Below are positions 42,891-53,925 of a DNA stretch of 64,000 nucleotides, piece by piece. This DNA comes from Saxidomus purpurata (Eukaryota > Mollusca > Bivalvia > Venerida > Veneridae): the NCBI GenBank assembly GCA_022818135.1, contig JAFMSR010000015.1:35686340-35750339 (forward strand), written 5' to 3'. Both the position numbers and the translations under genes were made by a program. The notes below the pieces were generated by a model that ran no database searches, was not told where the DNA came from, and saw only the letters and a list, made by a program, of their open reading frames with translations. Numbering within the stretch: the first letter of the stretch is position 1; every line of letters starts with the position of its first letter.

Positions 42891-43383
42891 AATAAATAGT
42901 AACATGACTTGCGATAATTTTACAATTATATGCTTTGACGGAGTACATTTTACCGGACATGGCTCAATTTCGACATAGGACAAGTAGATGCAACACACTG
43001 ACATCCTCACGCATACCATATACAATAAATAATACATGATACATGTAACAGTTAATTATATTAGCCTTTTATTAATTATAATGGCTATTAACATTTTAAA
43101 GACTCGCATATATAATTACAATATAATACTAACAGGGGTTCAGGAAATAAGATTTTAGTGGATGCTGAGAAAATTATTTCAGTTATTGTTTGGCTATGTG
43201 GTACCTAAGTGGCTTTGTTACAGCACAGAAACAGATACTTGTTACAAGACTAAAAAAATATCTTCATTGTTATACAATTTTCAATATTTGATAAAATAAG
43301 TTTTCCAATTAAAAAAAAAATAAATACGAAATAATGGTGAATTAAAATAACTACATAAGTTGATTGAATTATTGATAATTAAG

Positions 43384-43551
43384 AAATAATCTATGACTTG
43401 GAGTGCTTTATCGAAATTGAAGCATTCCCAGGAGGTGATGTGCCTGGCGGAATAATTCACAAGGGCGAAGCCCGAGTGAATTATTACGCAGGCACATTAC
43501 CGACGGGAAATGCTTCACTTTCGATAAAGCACTCCAAGCCATAGATTATTT
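43384..43551. repeat. hairpin, apex AAGGGCGAAGCCCGAG
   Basis: AAATAATCTATGACTTGGAG pairs with CTCCAAGCCATAGATTATTT; the apex region GAATAATTCACAAGGGCGAA and onward lies at 43450-43486. The right edge continues ATTTCGATTCT, as in the 9000 element, and TGACGTCAGAGTGATGACG lies at about 43866. Confidence 0.9.
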
Positions 43552-44264
43552 CGATTCTTAGAAGCCGATTTTTTGAAAACTATCGTAACTACTACGGACA
43601 TTTTTTCAGTTCGGCGGTAATGTGTAAAACAGCATAAATAGTAGCTGTTGGAATTCACTCCCCTATTCGGGCAACCATTCAAGATATCAAACATAACTAT
43701 AATATACAAACTTATTTTATTTTAATCATCTAATACATAAATAATAAAAAGAAATACTTGACTGACATTATGCAGAAGACGTCAGATTCAGAACCTAACA
43801 AAGCAGCCAATCGATTTAAATGCGTACCGTTAATTTGAACTGTACAACGTTTTAACGTGAAGTAATGACGTCAGAGTGATGACGTAAACGTTTTCATTCA
43901 TAGTTTTGTCTCCCGGAATCAAAACATTGTATGACTGTTAGTGAAAAGAAATTTCAAAAAAGGGGGGAGGGGTAAAGATAGTGAAAACAATCTACACACA
44001 TGAAGTATCTTGGAAGTTGGGCCTTTTTTAAAGGGAAAAAAAGGTTTTTTTATAGAAACGTGAGAGACCCCAAGGTAGGGTTTTCAACAGGCCGCTGGGA
44101 AGGGAATCCCGTGGGGGGCCGTAAAGTGTTGTACAGAGTTGTGTGTAAAAAAAACTTTTTAAGTGGGGGGGGGGGGGTCTCCCTTGGGTAAGGTATAAAA
44201 ATTTTACCGCGACGTTCTTTGATTATCTCGGCCTAGCGACAATCGGAACACTAACTGTTAATTC

Positions 44265-44266
<2 letters not shown>

Positions 44267-44313
<47 letters not shown>
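44267..44313. repeat. 47-nt G homopolymer
   Basis: An uninterrupted run of 47 G within AT-rich DNA, with smaller G runs at 44165-44177. Possibly a sequencing or consensus artefact. Confidence 0.85.
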
Positions 44314-44314
<1 letters not shown>

Positions 44315-46379
44315 ATGCTAGGCTTACTTGACGCAATCAAAAATAATATTTAGGTTCTTAAACAAATCTTTTTCATGCGACTGATGTATTTATACTGATA
44401 TTAATTCCATTTCTATTATTGTCGCGTGGGAGTAAATAAGAAAAGTCGGAAGGAGCTACTTCCATGTCCGAAACTCCGCCTACTTTTCCGAGTGCTTTAA
44501 TCATATTAATGCACTCGAATTGACTATAGAAATATACCGTAGGCATATTAGAATTACTGTTAAAAACGGGACACCTAAGCACTGTGACAGAAGAATTTTG
44601 AAGTTTTGGCTATACAAAGTGTAAAAAATACTATAAACTTTTATTAAGGTCGTGTTTTAATATTTAATAACAACACTTCATTGATATTAATTAACTCATT
44701 AGACTTTTAATAATCAGTTCTCTTATACTTTATTTTAAAATTACCACCCAAGGACAAAAAAAACTGTGAATTTTGAAATTGGTCCATATACATTATACTT
44801 CCGTGCTGAACTGTAAGTACAGTCTATAGACATTCTACTCCAGAAATACTGGTTTCCAGTATTCTTTGATCTGTCTCTCAATTACTTGATAATTGGTTGA
44901 GTGTGGTCAGCACAGCAGAGGGTAAATATCAGCAAAAATGCAGGAGATTAATTGCCCAGATACTGATATGCCTGTCCTCACTGCTGGACATTTGCTTGAC
45001 AAATCCTGCCTACTGGTACTATATTTCAAACGAAAGAAAACAGATGAGCATAATTTTGAAATTAAAGGCAGGTTTCTCCGTCAAAGGGGTAACTGGAAAA
45101 GAAAAAATTTTGAGTGTACAGAAATTGTCTTTGTATTTAGAATTAGAAACTAATCATCCTATCTTAAACCGTGCTTTTATAATTTTGAATTTCATTTCGC
45201 CATTTTTATGTACTTGTGACGAATTGAGAGCAAGACCTTATTCTTTGCTGGAAAATTAAGTAGACGCCATTCTCCACCATCTTTTCCAAGTATATATGCA
45301 TGTAACTTTCACAGTTATAGCAAAAATGGGGGTTATAATGAATATAATGAATTCAATAGATGGATATGATACAAACAGAAATGTAATCAACATCGTTTTG
45401 ACTATTGACAATTCATATGGAATAGATGGATGGAATGACAGTTCATGTATTATAAGTTTCACTAAAAAATATGGTTCCAAACAAAATAATATTATTACAT
45501 TGTAGTTTTAAACGTAACACAGTCTTACAAAATGTATAAAGGATTCCTTTTGTGCATATACCCTATTATTAGCTAAACACTAGCTAACACTAGAATTTAA
45601 TTAAGGAAAAATGCATTTAAAAACATAAAACTTTCACTATTTCAGAAATTTTCTCCCTATTCTCCGTGAAAAATATATAAAATAAAATTTGGGTCTAGGA
45701 AAATCCCTGTATGTATCTGAGTTCTACAAGTTTATTTTTAAAATCAGTGTTACTTAAGTTGAATCCATTTTGTCTTAATGCCATAATGAATTGTTGTGCA
45801 TTTGAATAATATCTTATGAAAGGCAAGGGAAACATTATCGTGTCACCAAATTACATGATACCTTGTGAACCTTATCGTGTAACATTAAACTATATATTGA
45901 TAAAGTGTGTAGATATTTATGAGTTTTCTAAAATCTTTAGCTAAGTAAATCTCTAAGATTTCTTCATTTCCGTCAGTAGTTTAGTTAAATATTTTATACA
46001 TGCTTACCTCATTATCTTTTAAAGCAATAGAAACATGCTTTAGCAATTAATTTGCTATATTCTTTAATTGACAGTGCACTGTAAGTACAACAATGTATTT
46101 CCCTAAATATATCATTCTATATTATAACTGTTATAACTTACACTGAACATACCATGATTTACTAAACTTATTAGGCAGTGTAAATGTATGATTCACAAAT
46201 AAAGTTTGCAAACATCCATTTTATCAGCACCATGGGAAAATAATCCCCAAAATTTACTGACCACAAGTGTTTAACAGCTACATCATACTGGGCAGTAATG
46301 GCCACTTGATTATCACCATGAAGATATCAATTACATGCCAGATTAATAATTCTTTGGAGAAACCTTGATTCCTCAGAGA
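44314..46379. other. 2-kb stretch without a supported gene
   Basis: AT-rich. Two overlapping frames at 44897-45259 (119 codons plus stop) and 44938-45153 (71 codons) share DNA in different frames and neither shows a domain, splice context or composition that I trust. Otherwise nothing recognised. Confidence 0.4.
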
Positions 46380-46645
46380 AAGGGCATGCTGAAAAACCAG
46401 GGCTGGGCTCGTGGACTGGGCTCGTGGACTGGGTCCAGCTGGACCCAAGGTTAATGGACTCCCTGGAATTTAAGGTCAGAGTTTCAAACGCAAACCAAAA
46501 ACGGGGGGGGGGGGGGAGAGAGAAAAAAATATATTTTTTTTTTTTTTTTTTTAAATTTTTTGTGTATAAAAAAGAGGGGGGGAGTTTTTTTTAGAAGGGG
46601 GGGGGAGGAAAATAAAATTATTAAAAAAAAAAATCAAAAAAGGGG

Positions 46646-46688
<43 letters not shown>

Positions 46689-47568
46689 CATGGGGGGGGG
46701 GGGGGGGGGGGGGGGGGGGTACACAACTTTGTTCCGGAATAACCTCTCACTAATTGATGATAATGGCTATTAAGGAGGGCATAATTTTGATAAGTTGACA
46801 ATGTATAAACAATCCTTACTATAGGGTTCGAAGAAGGGTCAATGTTTACAGATTTTGAAACAATACACTTTTTGATTGAATATGTGATGTCTGTCTACTG
46901 TGTAATATTGCAGATATAGTTTTAGAACATTATTAAAATGGTATATAAAGGTAATTTTGGTAGGTAGGCACGTAAGTTCGTATGTAAAGTGTACACATAT
47001 GCATTACTTTGCGGCTACATAAGGTAGGATACGTTTAGGTTTTTAAATAATGATTTAAAATAGTTAACTTAATTTAATCATCGGTTTAACGACCTTATTT
47101 TTCAAAAGTGAACAGGATATTAGTTTCTTATCCCCAACAGCCAGTTCAAATCACAGTCATGGTTAGATTAAATTCATTGAATTGGGAGAAATGCTATCTA
47201 TAAGTTCATGAACGTATTTCAATGTTTCCAAGACCAAACTTATTATACCCCCACACCCACTCTGCAAAGGAAGTTCGAAAGGGGGTATACTGGAGTCACC
47301 ATTTTGGGATTGGTTTGTGTTTTGTCAAATGGCAAGTTCTTTTTGTAGATCTATGTTTTAAAACTTAATAATTATTTGTTGAGGATAAGAAACTAATATC
47401 CTGTTCACTTTTGAAAAGTAAGGTCGTTAAACCGATGATTAAATTAAGTTAACTATTTTAAATCATTATTTAAAAACCTAAACGTATCCTACCTTATGTA
47501 GCCGCCAAGTAATGCATATGTGTACACTTTACATACGAACTTACGTGCCTAACCTGTTTTTTTTTGTG

Positions 47569-47599
<31 letters not shown>

Positions 47600-47950
47600 A
47601 ACCAAAATCCTTTATATACCATTTTAATAATGTTTTAAAACTATGTCTGCAATATTACACAGTAGACAGACATCACATATTCAATCAAAAAGTGTATTGT
47701 TTCAAAATCTGTAAACATTGACCCTTCTCCGAACCCTATAGTAAGGATTGTTTATATATTGTCAACTTATCAACATTATGCCCTCCCTTAATAGCCATTA
47801 TCATCAATTAGTGAGAGGTTATTCCGGAACAAAGTTGTGTCTTTGAAACTCTGACCTTAAATTCCAGGGAGTCCATTAACCTTGGGTCCAGCTGGACCCA
47901 GTCCACGAGCCCAGTCCACGAGCCCAGCCCTGGTTTTTCAGCATGCCCTT
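46380..47950. repeat. 1.57-kb palindrome with homopolymer runs in its arms
   Basis: AAGGGCATGCTGAAAAACCAG (minus last base at 46380 on) pairs with its complement ending at 47950. The arms meet around a loop of about 250 bp (47136-47381). The left arm carries about 230 bp of G/T/A homopolymers (46502-46719, including 28 G) and the right arm a 30-G run (47568-47597); each is absent from the opposite arm. Confidence 0.85.
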
Positions 47951-48465
47951 CACAGCAGTTATACAAATGAATTACTGACCACAAGATGTTATCAGCAATC
48001 AGAGGAATTAGCCATGGTTTATTTTATAGCTGTTAGGTGTCAATCATGCTTCTCTGGCCATTTCGCCTTTTACTAGTCTGATAAAGCTGCCCCAGTGTAC
48101 AAAGCAAAATCATATAAAATAGACTGGAAATGGTGCATGAAATATAGTATATAGAAAAAAAACATAAATTTTATCAGACTAGTAACTAGTCTACTTAACG
48201 TGCTGTGTCGTTCACAGATGATTGTGGTATGGACTCGCCACCCAATATATACTTGTCCCATGTTGTACGATACGTATATAAATTAAATACAACATGTGAT
48301 CAGCAGGTAAGTAGAATAAGGAATTGCATCTGTAATTGGTCAGCTTACACGCAGTTGTATGATGTATTTAAGGTACTGCAGTGAGCAGGGGCGAGGGTCA
48401 GGCCTAATGGAATGAGGTCCAGACCCCCAAGCATCTGTGGTGTCGTTGGGCGTGAGTGTACCTAG

Positions 48466-48530
48466 CAATCGGAACATCACTCGGCCTTTTCCGTTATTTC
48501 TACGGAAAAGACCGAGTGATGTTCCGATTG
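48466..48530. repeat. 65-bp hairpin
   Basis: CAATCGGAACATCACTCGG pairs with CCGAGTGATGTTCCGATTG around TATTTCT. The apex is unlike that of the other hairpins. Confidence 0.9.
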
Positions 48531-49545
48531 TGTACCTAGTTCACATCGACAGTTCGTCCAGTGATGTTTTTAGTTCATCACGTGTACAGACGGTGGCATT
48601 GTAGTGATACGCACTTTGGATCCCCTCTAAACATTGCTAATTTTTCCGGGATTCATCCAAATACAGCTTTCCTGGGTTAATAAAAAACAAATGGGTTATA
48701 CCGCATGGGTAGCATGCATGAACACATCAATTGATCAATGATGGCCCTATAAGCTCACATGAAAACCAAAACCTGTTTGGAATTCAAACCTTTTTTATCC
48801 GGTAGGGACGTGTCCCCATAATACCTGCGGCTGGCAGCGGGCGTATTTTATGACGGTTTAGTACTCTTGTTGGAGCTTGCATGCAGATTTGACCAGTGTT
48901 GATGAGAATGAATTCGCTTAGAAAATTTGAGACTGAGAGAATAATTCATTCTTATATCAAATGAAGATTATACCCATACTGTGACACTCATTGGAAAGAA
49001 TACATGCATGGATGGGGTTTGTTCTCACAATGCTTGAACAGATCTGATTTTATAAGGTCGGCTGGCCCTATCATTTCTCCCAAAATGCTGATTAACTTGA
49101 ATGTATTGTGTGAAAGGAGATGCATGCCTACCTCCTAATTGTCAAAGATTTCAATTGTGTATACAATACGTAGGGGTGGACCCTGATAGAAGGTCCTTGT
49201 TTCATTATGTTTTTGTTTGTTTGGTAACATCATGAGACACTTGGCTCAGAAACTTTTATTCTGTCATGAGCACGAGGTTCAGATCGAAATATCCGTCTGT
49301 TTTGGTGGGAACCAGGCTCTGCATTATAACACATTAGATCTATCTAAAAGTATAAATAGATCTACAGTATTTGAAGTCTGATGGAATCTTTTTCTTGCAT
49401 ACCGTCTTGTACTTTAAAGTAGATTGCTAAATGCAAACTTATCAAAATGATGAATTATCAGGAAAAACAAACAGTTTTCCGACGCTGTGTTTGGGAAATT
49501 GAAGTCACAATGTTATAACGTTACGTCATTAGTAATTCACGAGAG

Positions 49546-49658
49546 TCGTCTGTCATAGGAGGGGTGCCATACCGGTTTTTCTTGCATATCGGATCGGCAT
49601 TTCCGGTGATTTTGCCCATGCCTGAAAAACCGGTCTGGCACCCCTCCTATGCCAGACG
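49546..49658. repeat. hairpin with ACCGGTTTTTCTTGCAT motifs
   Basis: ATAGGAGGGGTGCCATACCG pairs with CGGTCTGGCACCCCTCCTAT. A remnant of the ATATCCGTCACC hairpin lies at 49270-49320, broken after CCAGGCTCTGC. Confidence 0.82.
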
Positions 49659-49899
49659 TGCTCATGACAGAAATTATTATTCCGGCATGGACAAAATCAC
49701 CCGAAATGCCGATCCGACATGCAAGAAAAGTCTTTCATGAAGCACAGCATTTAAAACGCTAGTGACGTCATCAGTTTGACGTTAACAACACGGACGTTGT
49801 TTCGCGGGATTGTTGAGCGTCGTAACAGTAAGAGCGTTTATTTTTTATTTTTTGTGATTCGTTAATAAGCTAGAAAAGCGTTTACGCACATTTTTGTGT

Positions 49900-49975
49900 G
49901 TGTAATAACATCTGCAGAAGCCCTAACGGACTCGGACACAAACCATCCCTCGGGAGTCTGCAGATGTTATAACAC
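49900..49975. repeat. hairpin, GTGTAATAACATCTGCAG arms
   Basis: GTGTAATAACATCTGCAG pairs with CTGCAGATGTTATAACAC; the interior holds GGACTCGG and CCCTCGGGAGTC. TGACGTCATCAG and CGGACGTTG lie 100-150 bp upstream. Confidence 0.85.
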
Positions 49976-50725
49976 CACAAAACGTTCGTTAATCCAATAA
50001 CAAGTATTGACGACAGATCAAAAGTTTCTATCCAACCCTTGAGGTTCTTTGACAATTGTGATAATATGCCTTGGTTTCATATTTTGTTTCCCGGTCTTTC
50101 CCTACCACACATCGTGCATTGGGTTTTACCTGGGTCCTTATACAACTTTATTAGGATCCAGGTTTGAACAAACATGATTTTCAAGATTTTCTGAGGAATA
50201 AGCCCGGTGATCGATAGGGCCTAAGGCATTTAACTACAACAAACAGTGGAAAACATTCGCCGTAACCGAAGAAATCTTAAGATAGTTAAGAGCAAAGCAG
50301 AATAATGCCCGCAATAATTAAAGTCATCACAATTAATGGATTTTTTATGTTATAATAGATTCTATATAGATCTAGATCTATTCACTTTTATTACTTTTTA
50401 TTGCAGAAGTTTGGAAGTTTCATCAACACAAACGAACAAAAACACCAACATTCGAAATACACGACGTAAATAAATAGGAAATTAAGGTAAATAATATCAA
50501 CTGTACTAACAAGCAAAGTTGATTACTGATCACAAATGTATTGATGGATGTGCATCAGTGAGGAAAACAAAATTAATCCTTGTTTTTCTTATCAAATATA
50601 TTATTAGAAATATTGACTGTTGTTCACTGGTCGAGAAAGTATAACTACACTCATAATTAACATTAGTTGGGAGATAACACTATATTATGTCGATAGATTG
50701 AAGCTATCTACGAACGATTGAAAAG

Positions 50726-50905
50726 AGGTAAAGGTGTCGGCCGCTCATCCCGGAGGTTGCGGGTTCGAGCCCCACTGGGGTCACGACCATACTTCCTCAT
50801 ATGACACCAGTACTGGTTTTTCCAGGAAGCGGACTCGAGAGTGACTCGATAAGCTACAAGCTTTCTTCACAATCGAGCTAAAATAAATTAGTATAAACTA
50901 ACGCG
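50726..50905 (+). repeat. full-length tRNA-derived SINE
   Basis: The tRNA-like head has B-box GGTTCGAGCCC at 50762-50772, followed by the body CACCAGTACTGGTTTTTCCA to CAATCGAGCTAAAATAAATT. The same body occurs headless at 6014 and in copy B. Confidence 0.78.
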
Positions 50906-51367
50906 AGAATATTTTATTGGCATTTTTCTTTCGGTATTATCTATACATAGTATTTTTTTTCAATTAAAAATGTTATACATGTACATTCAACTTGTCATTT
51001 CATTGGCGGTTGAAAGATTACTAACTTCCGGGGGAAAGCGAGCTTAATACAGCTGCTCCGAATAAGGTGGCTCAAGCTTTTTGCGTTTGAATTGCAACTT
51101 AATCTGTCTGCGAACAATGTAGATTTCGTATCAGACTGCACACCCCGCCAAACCGTCCAAACACCAAACCTTTCAGGATATGGTAGGCCTTATCGATTTA
51201 TGGGTAGATAGGACCAGTGTTTGTTTAGTTATTGCACCTGATTTAACGTTAATGGTTTGCCGGCTGAGAAACCATATATTTAGTGATCTGAAGCAAAATT
51301 GGCTGACTGTGCAAAAATGGTAGATTTATTGTCGATTACAATTTCATTACCAGGGAAGTGAAGAAAC

Positions 51368-51514
51368 ATGGAGAAAGAGAAAGTTTACTGTGTAACTTGT
51401 AAGAAGAAGACGAACACCCGGAATGCGACCCCATATAAGGACCCCAAAACAGGCAGACGGATGTTGAAGGGGACGTGTACTGTTTGTGGGAAAATGAAGT
51501 CGATGTTTGTATAG
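51368..51514 (+). CDS. 48-residue Cys4 mini-zinc-ribbon protein
   Basis: MEKEKVYCVTCKKKTNTRNA opens it, then DPKTGRRMLKGTC and TVCGKMKSMFV, stop. Of the copies here this fits the mini-ribbon pattern best: YCVxCKKKTxT, a (D)PxTGRR turn, GTCxVCG, and KSxFV at the end. A TTTCATTACCAG acceptor-like site ends 14 bases before the ATG, which suggests an upstream noncoding exon; AATAAA is at 51641. About 1.4 kb before the third copy. The family resemblance to DUF5679-type viral and Polinton proteins is from memory. Free-standing among SINEs and hairpins with no other viral gene, so either a captured host gene or cargo of an unrecognised element. Confidence 0.78.
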   Translation: MEKEKVYCVTCKKKTNTRNATPYKDPKTGRRMLKGTCTVCGKMKSMFV

Positions 51515-51706
51515 TGTCTAAATGTACCTGTGAAAGATTAGAAAGACCTTGAATATCAGTTAAATAGATAACATATGTAGTGAAAAAACAATTGTTGACT
51601 TGTTCAGTTTATATTGGATATGGCACTTAGATTTTCAGAAAATAAAACTTAAGAGATACAATGATTTGTTATATCACTGCACACCTGACGAATGTATGCA
51701 CTATAT

Positions 51707-51862
51707 AGACGGTCGGGTTAGATTTATTGATTTTATCTAAATTTCGGTAGTATTTATCAAGGTGTGTGGTGTCATGATTTTATCATGCAACTAGCATTAA
51801 ATCTGACCGATAACACCCGTCCGATATTTTAAAATGATATCACGTCACTGACGTGATAACAC
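51707..51862. repeat. inverted-repeat element ending in ATCACGTCACTGACGTGAT
   Basis: GACGGTCGGGTTAGATTTA pairs loosely with TAAATCTGACCGATAACACC. It is followed by the palindrome ATCACGTCACTGACGTGAT (about 51840-51858), again a CRE-like core beside an inverted repeat. Confidence 0.6.
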
Positions 51863-52692
51863 TTTGTAACCACGCCCACATGCCGGACTACTTCCAGTTC
51901 AACATGCAAGACTCCTCAAGTGCAATCACAGAGAAAAATTAATCAAAACATTTCATTTATCCTATCATTTTTGTATTTTTGTTTACAAATCATTGTTAAT
52001 GATGTAGTTATTGCATAAAAATACAGCCCAAATAGATAAATTGAATGATTTAAGACGAACAGCAAGGCACCATAAAAATTGAAAATCCCCTGTAGAATCT
52101 TTATTTTTGAAATAAACATAGGGTTGTTGGTATTCATTTTCTTAGTTAGATCATTTGCTATCCATCTACAGCAATTTTGCGGCAAAATTTGAGAAAAAGT
52201 TGATTTTCCTTTTTTTTATCACTATCCAATTTTCACAGTAAGTTCTTAATGCGTGGTTGAAATGGCCTGAAACCTATCAGCTACCTATCAAAAGTTGAAA
52301 ACTGTCTTTAAACAGCTCACTTTTCACTCATCAACTCTCAAGTTCCTCGTTTGTTTACAATTAGAATATCCCAGTGGTGTTGAGCCCACGCCGCCATTTT
52401 TGAAATGTCAGTGTTTTACTTGGAAATTATTGCGTGTGTCTTTGCAAATATTTTGTTTGCAAAACAATATCATTACATTAGAACAGAAAAACATTTATAA
52501 ATAGTCTCATGAAGGTTATTATAAAGCTATATTTATGTCGTTTTTATATTTTTTGTCCTTTGAAATGTAGAACTATTTTTCGAGGCACATGTAGTAATTT
52601 GAAATCATTTTCTTTTATAAATACCGTATTTATTCTATTTTAGGCCCCTAAAAGTGTCAAAAATATACAATATGAAGATTTGCATGATAAAT

Positions 52693-52839
52693 AGAATATT
52701 AGTCAACTGCCTTTTGACAACATGTGATATCAGGTTCGGCAGATACGGTCGGAAAAGGCTCGGCAGAGCCTCGCCTTTTCCGACCGCATCTACCTCACCT
52801 GATATCACATGTTATCAAAAGACAGTAGCCTAATATTCT
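52693..52839. repeat. hairpin, GATATCAGG family, apex CTCGGCAGAGCCTCG
   Basis: AGAATATTAGTCAACTGCC pairs with GACAGTAGCCTAATATTCT; the inner arms CGGTCGGAAAAGG and CCTTTTCCGACCG are perfect. The apex at 52759-52773 is identical to that of the 8231 hairpin although the arms are unrelated. Confidence 0.92.
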
Positions 52840-52889
52840 CTATAATCCGGTAATACATGTAAACTCATTACCCTCAAGTTTAGACAGTG

Positions 52890-53036
52890 ATGCAAAATTG
52901 CAAAAGGGAGACAGATACCGTCCTACCTCTTAATTATGTCACTGACCCTGACGGGAGACACAGAAAGACGGGAATATGTACTGTATGCAGGCGTAAGAAG
53001 TCCTCGTACGTACAAGCACAATTAATGAACTATTGA
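52890..53036 (+). pseudogene. decayed Cys4 mini-zinc-ribbon copy
   Basis: An open frame of 48 codons keeps the second half of the ribbon (TDPDGRHRKTG then ICTVCRRKKSSYV), but the first CxxC is gone: only one Cys (MQNCKRETDT) remains at the start. The 3' flank (53040-53280, AATAAA at 53072) is clearly homologous to the flank of the 25897 gene, so it is a paralogue rather than chance. The homologous flank is interrupted at 53314 by the 7.1-kb foldback element and resumes at 60451. Probably non-functional; an upstream exon could supply the missing Cys, but none is seen. Confidence 0.65.
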
Positions 53037-53325
53037 AAGGCTGTCAGCTTCAAATAGTTATAATACTTTTAAATAAACTATTTTTTTAAATACTAGATCT
53101 TATTCTCAGTTCACATTGAAAAACATTGGATCATGACATATAAAATCGCATACACACAGTTCTATTAAAAGATCCTAAAGCAATCTTGAATCAATTTTCA
53201 GAAAATCCAAAATGTTTGTGAATGACATTGTACAGGTCTTAAGAGTATCACGAGACATATCTGATAATTTGTAAATGATAGTATGTATAACTATATATGT
53301 GACATAAATAAACATGTGTAGGAAG

Positions 53326-53925
53326 TTAGCAGTAGCAGTGAGCAGTAGCAGTGAGCAGTAGCTAAATTATAAAATGTGAAGTTGGCAGTAGCAGTAACAC
53401 AGCAGTAACAGTAGCTTGGCAGTAGCAGTAGCTTGGCAGTAGCAGTAGCAAAATCATAAAACGTGAAGTTGGCAGTAGCAGTAGCTTAGCAGTAGCAGTA
53501 GCACAACAGTAGCAGTAGCTGAGCAGTAGCAGTAGCACAGCAGTAGCAGTAGCAGTAGCTTAGCAGTAGCAGTAGCACAGCAGTAGCAGTAGCTGAGCAG
53601 TAGCAGTAGCTTAGCAGTAGCAGTAGCACAGCAGTAGCAGTAGCACAGCAGTAGCAGTAGCTGAGCAGTAGCAGTAGCAGTAGCTGAGCAGTAGCAGTAG
53701 CACAGCAGTAGCAGTAGCTCAGCAGTAGCAGTAGCAGTAGCACAACAGTAGCAGTAGCTCAGCAGTAGCAGTAGAGTAGCAATAGCAGTAGCAGTAGCTG
53801 AGCAGTAGCAGTAGCTTAGCAGTAGCAGTAGCAGTAGCAAAGCAGTAGCAGTAGCAGTAGCAGTAGCAGTAGCAGTAGCAGTAGCACAGCAGTAGCAGTA
53901 GCTTAGCAGTAGTAGTAGCTTTTAA
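53326..53925 (+). repeat. left arm of the foldback element, GCAGTA hexamer array
   Basis: Units of GCAGTAGCAGTAGC alternate with ACA, TGA, TTA or TTG spacers. Leu/Tyr/Cys-repeat frames on the minus strand are products of the repeat. Confidence 0.95.

Noticed and set aside
44897..45259. 119-residue protein gene
   Set aside because: It overlaps another frame in the same DNA and shows no domain, splice context or conserved motif.
46560..46742. Gly/Phe-rich frame
   Set aside because: Product of homopolymer runs that are probably artefacts; likewise 47512-47721 and 44000-44191.
50726..50800. Functional tRNA gene
   Set aside because: It has a B-box, but the SINE body follows and no complete cloverleaf could be drawn; the same holds for 6388, 55541 and 58053.
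53454..53840. Leu/Tyr/Cys/Ala repeat proteins
   Set aside because: Translation of the GCAGTA array; the same kind of frame occurs in the right arm (60101-60328).
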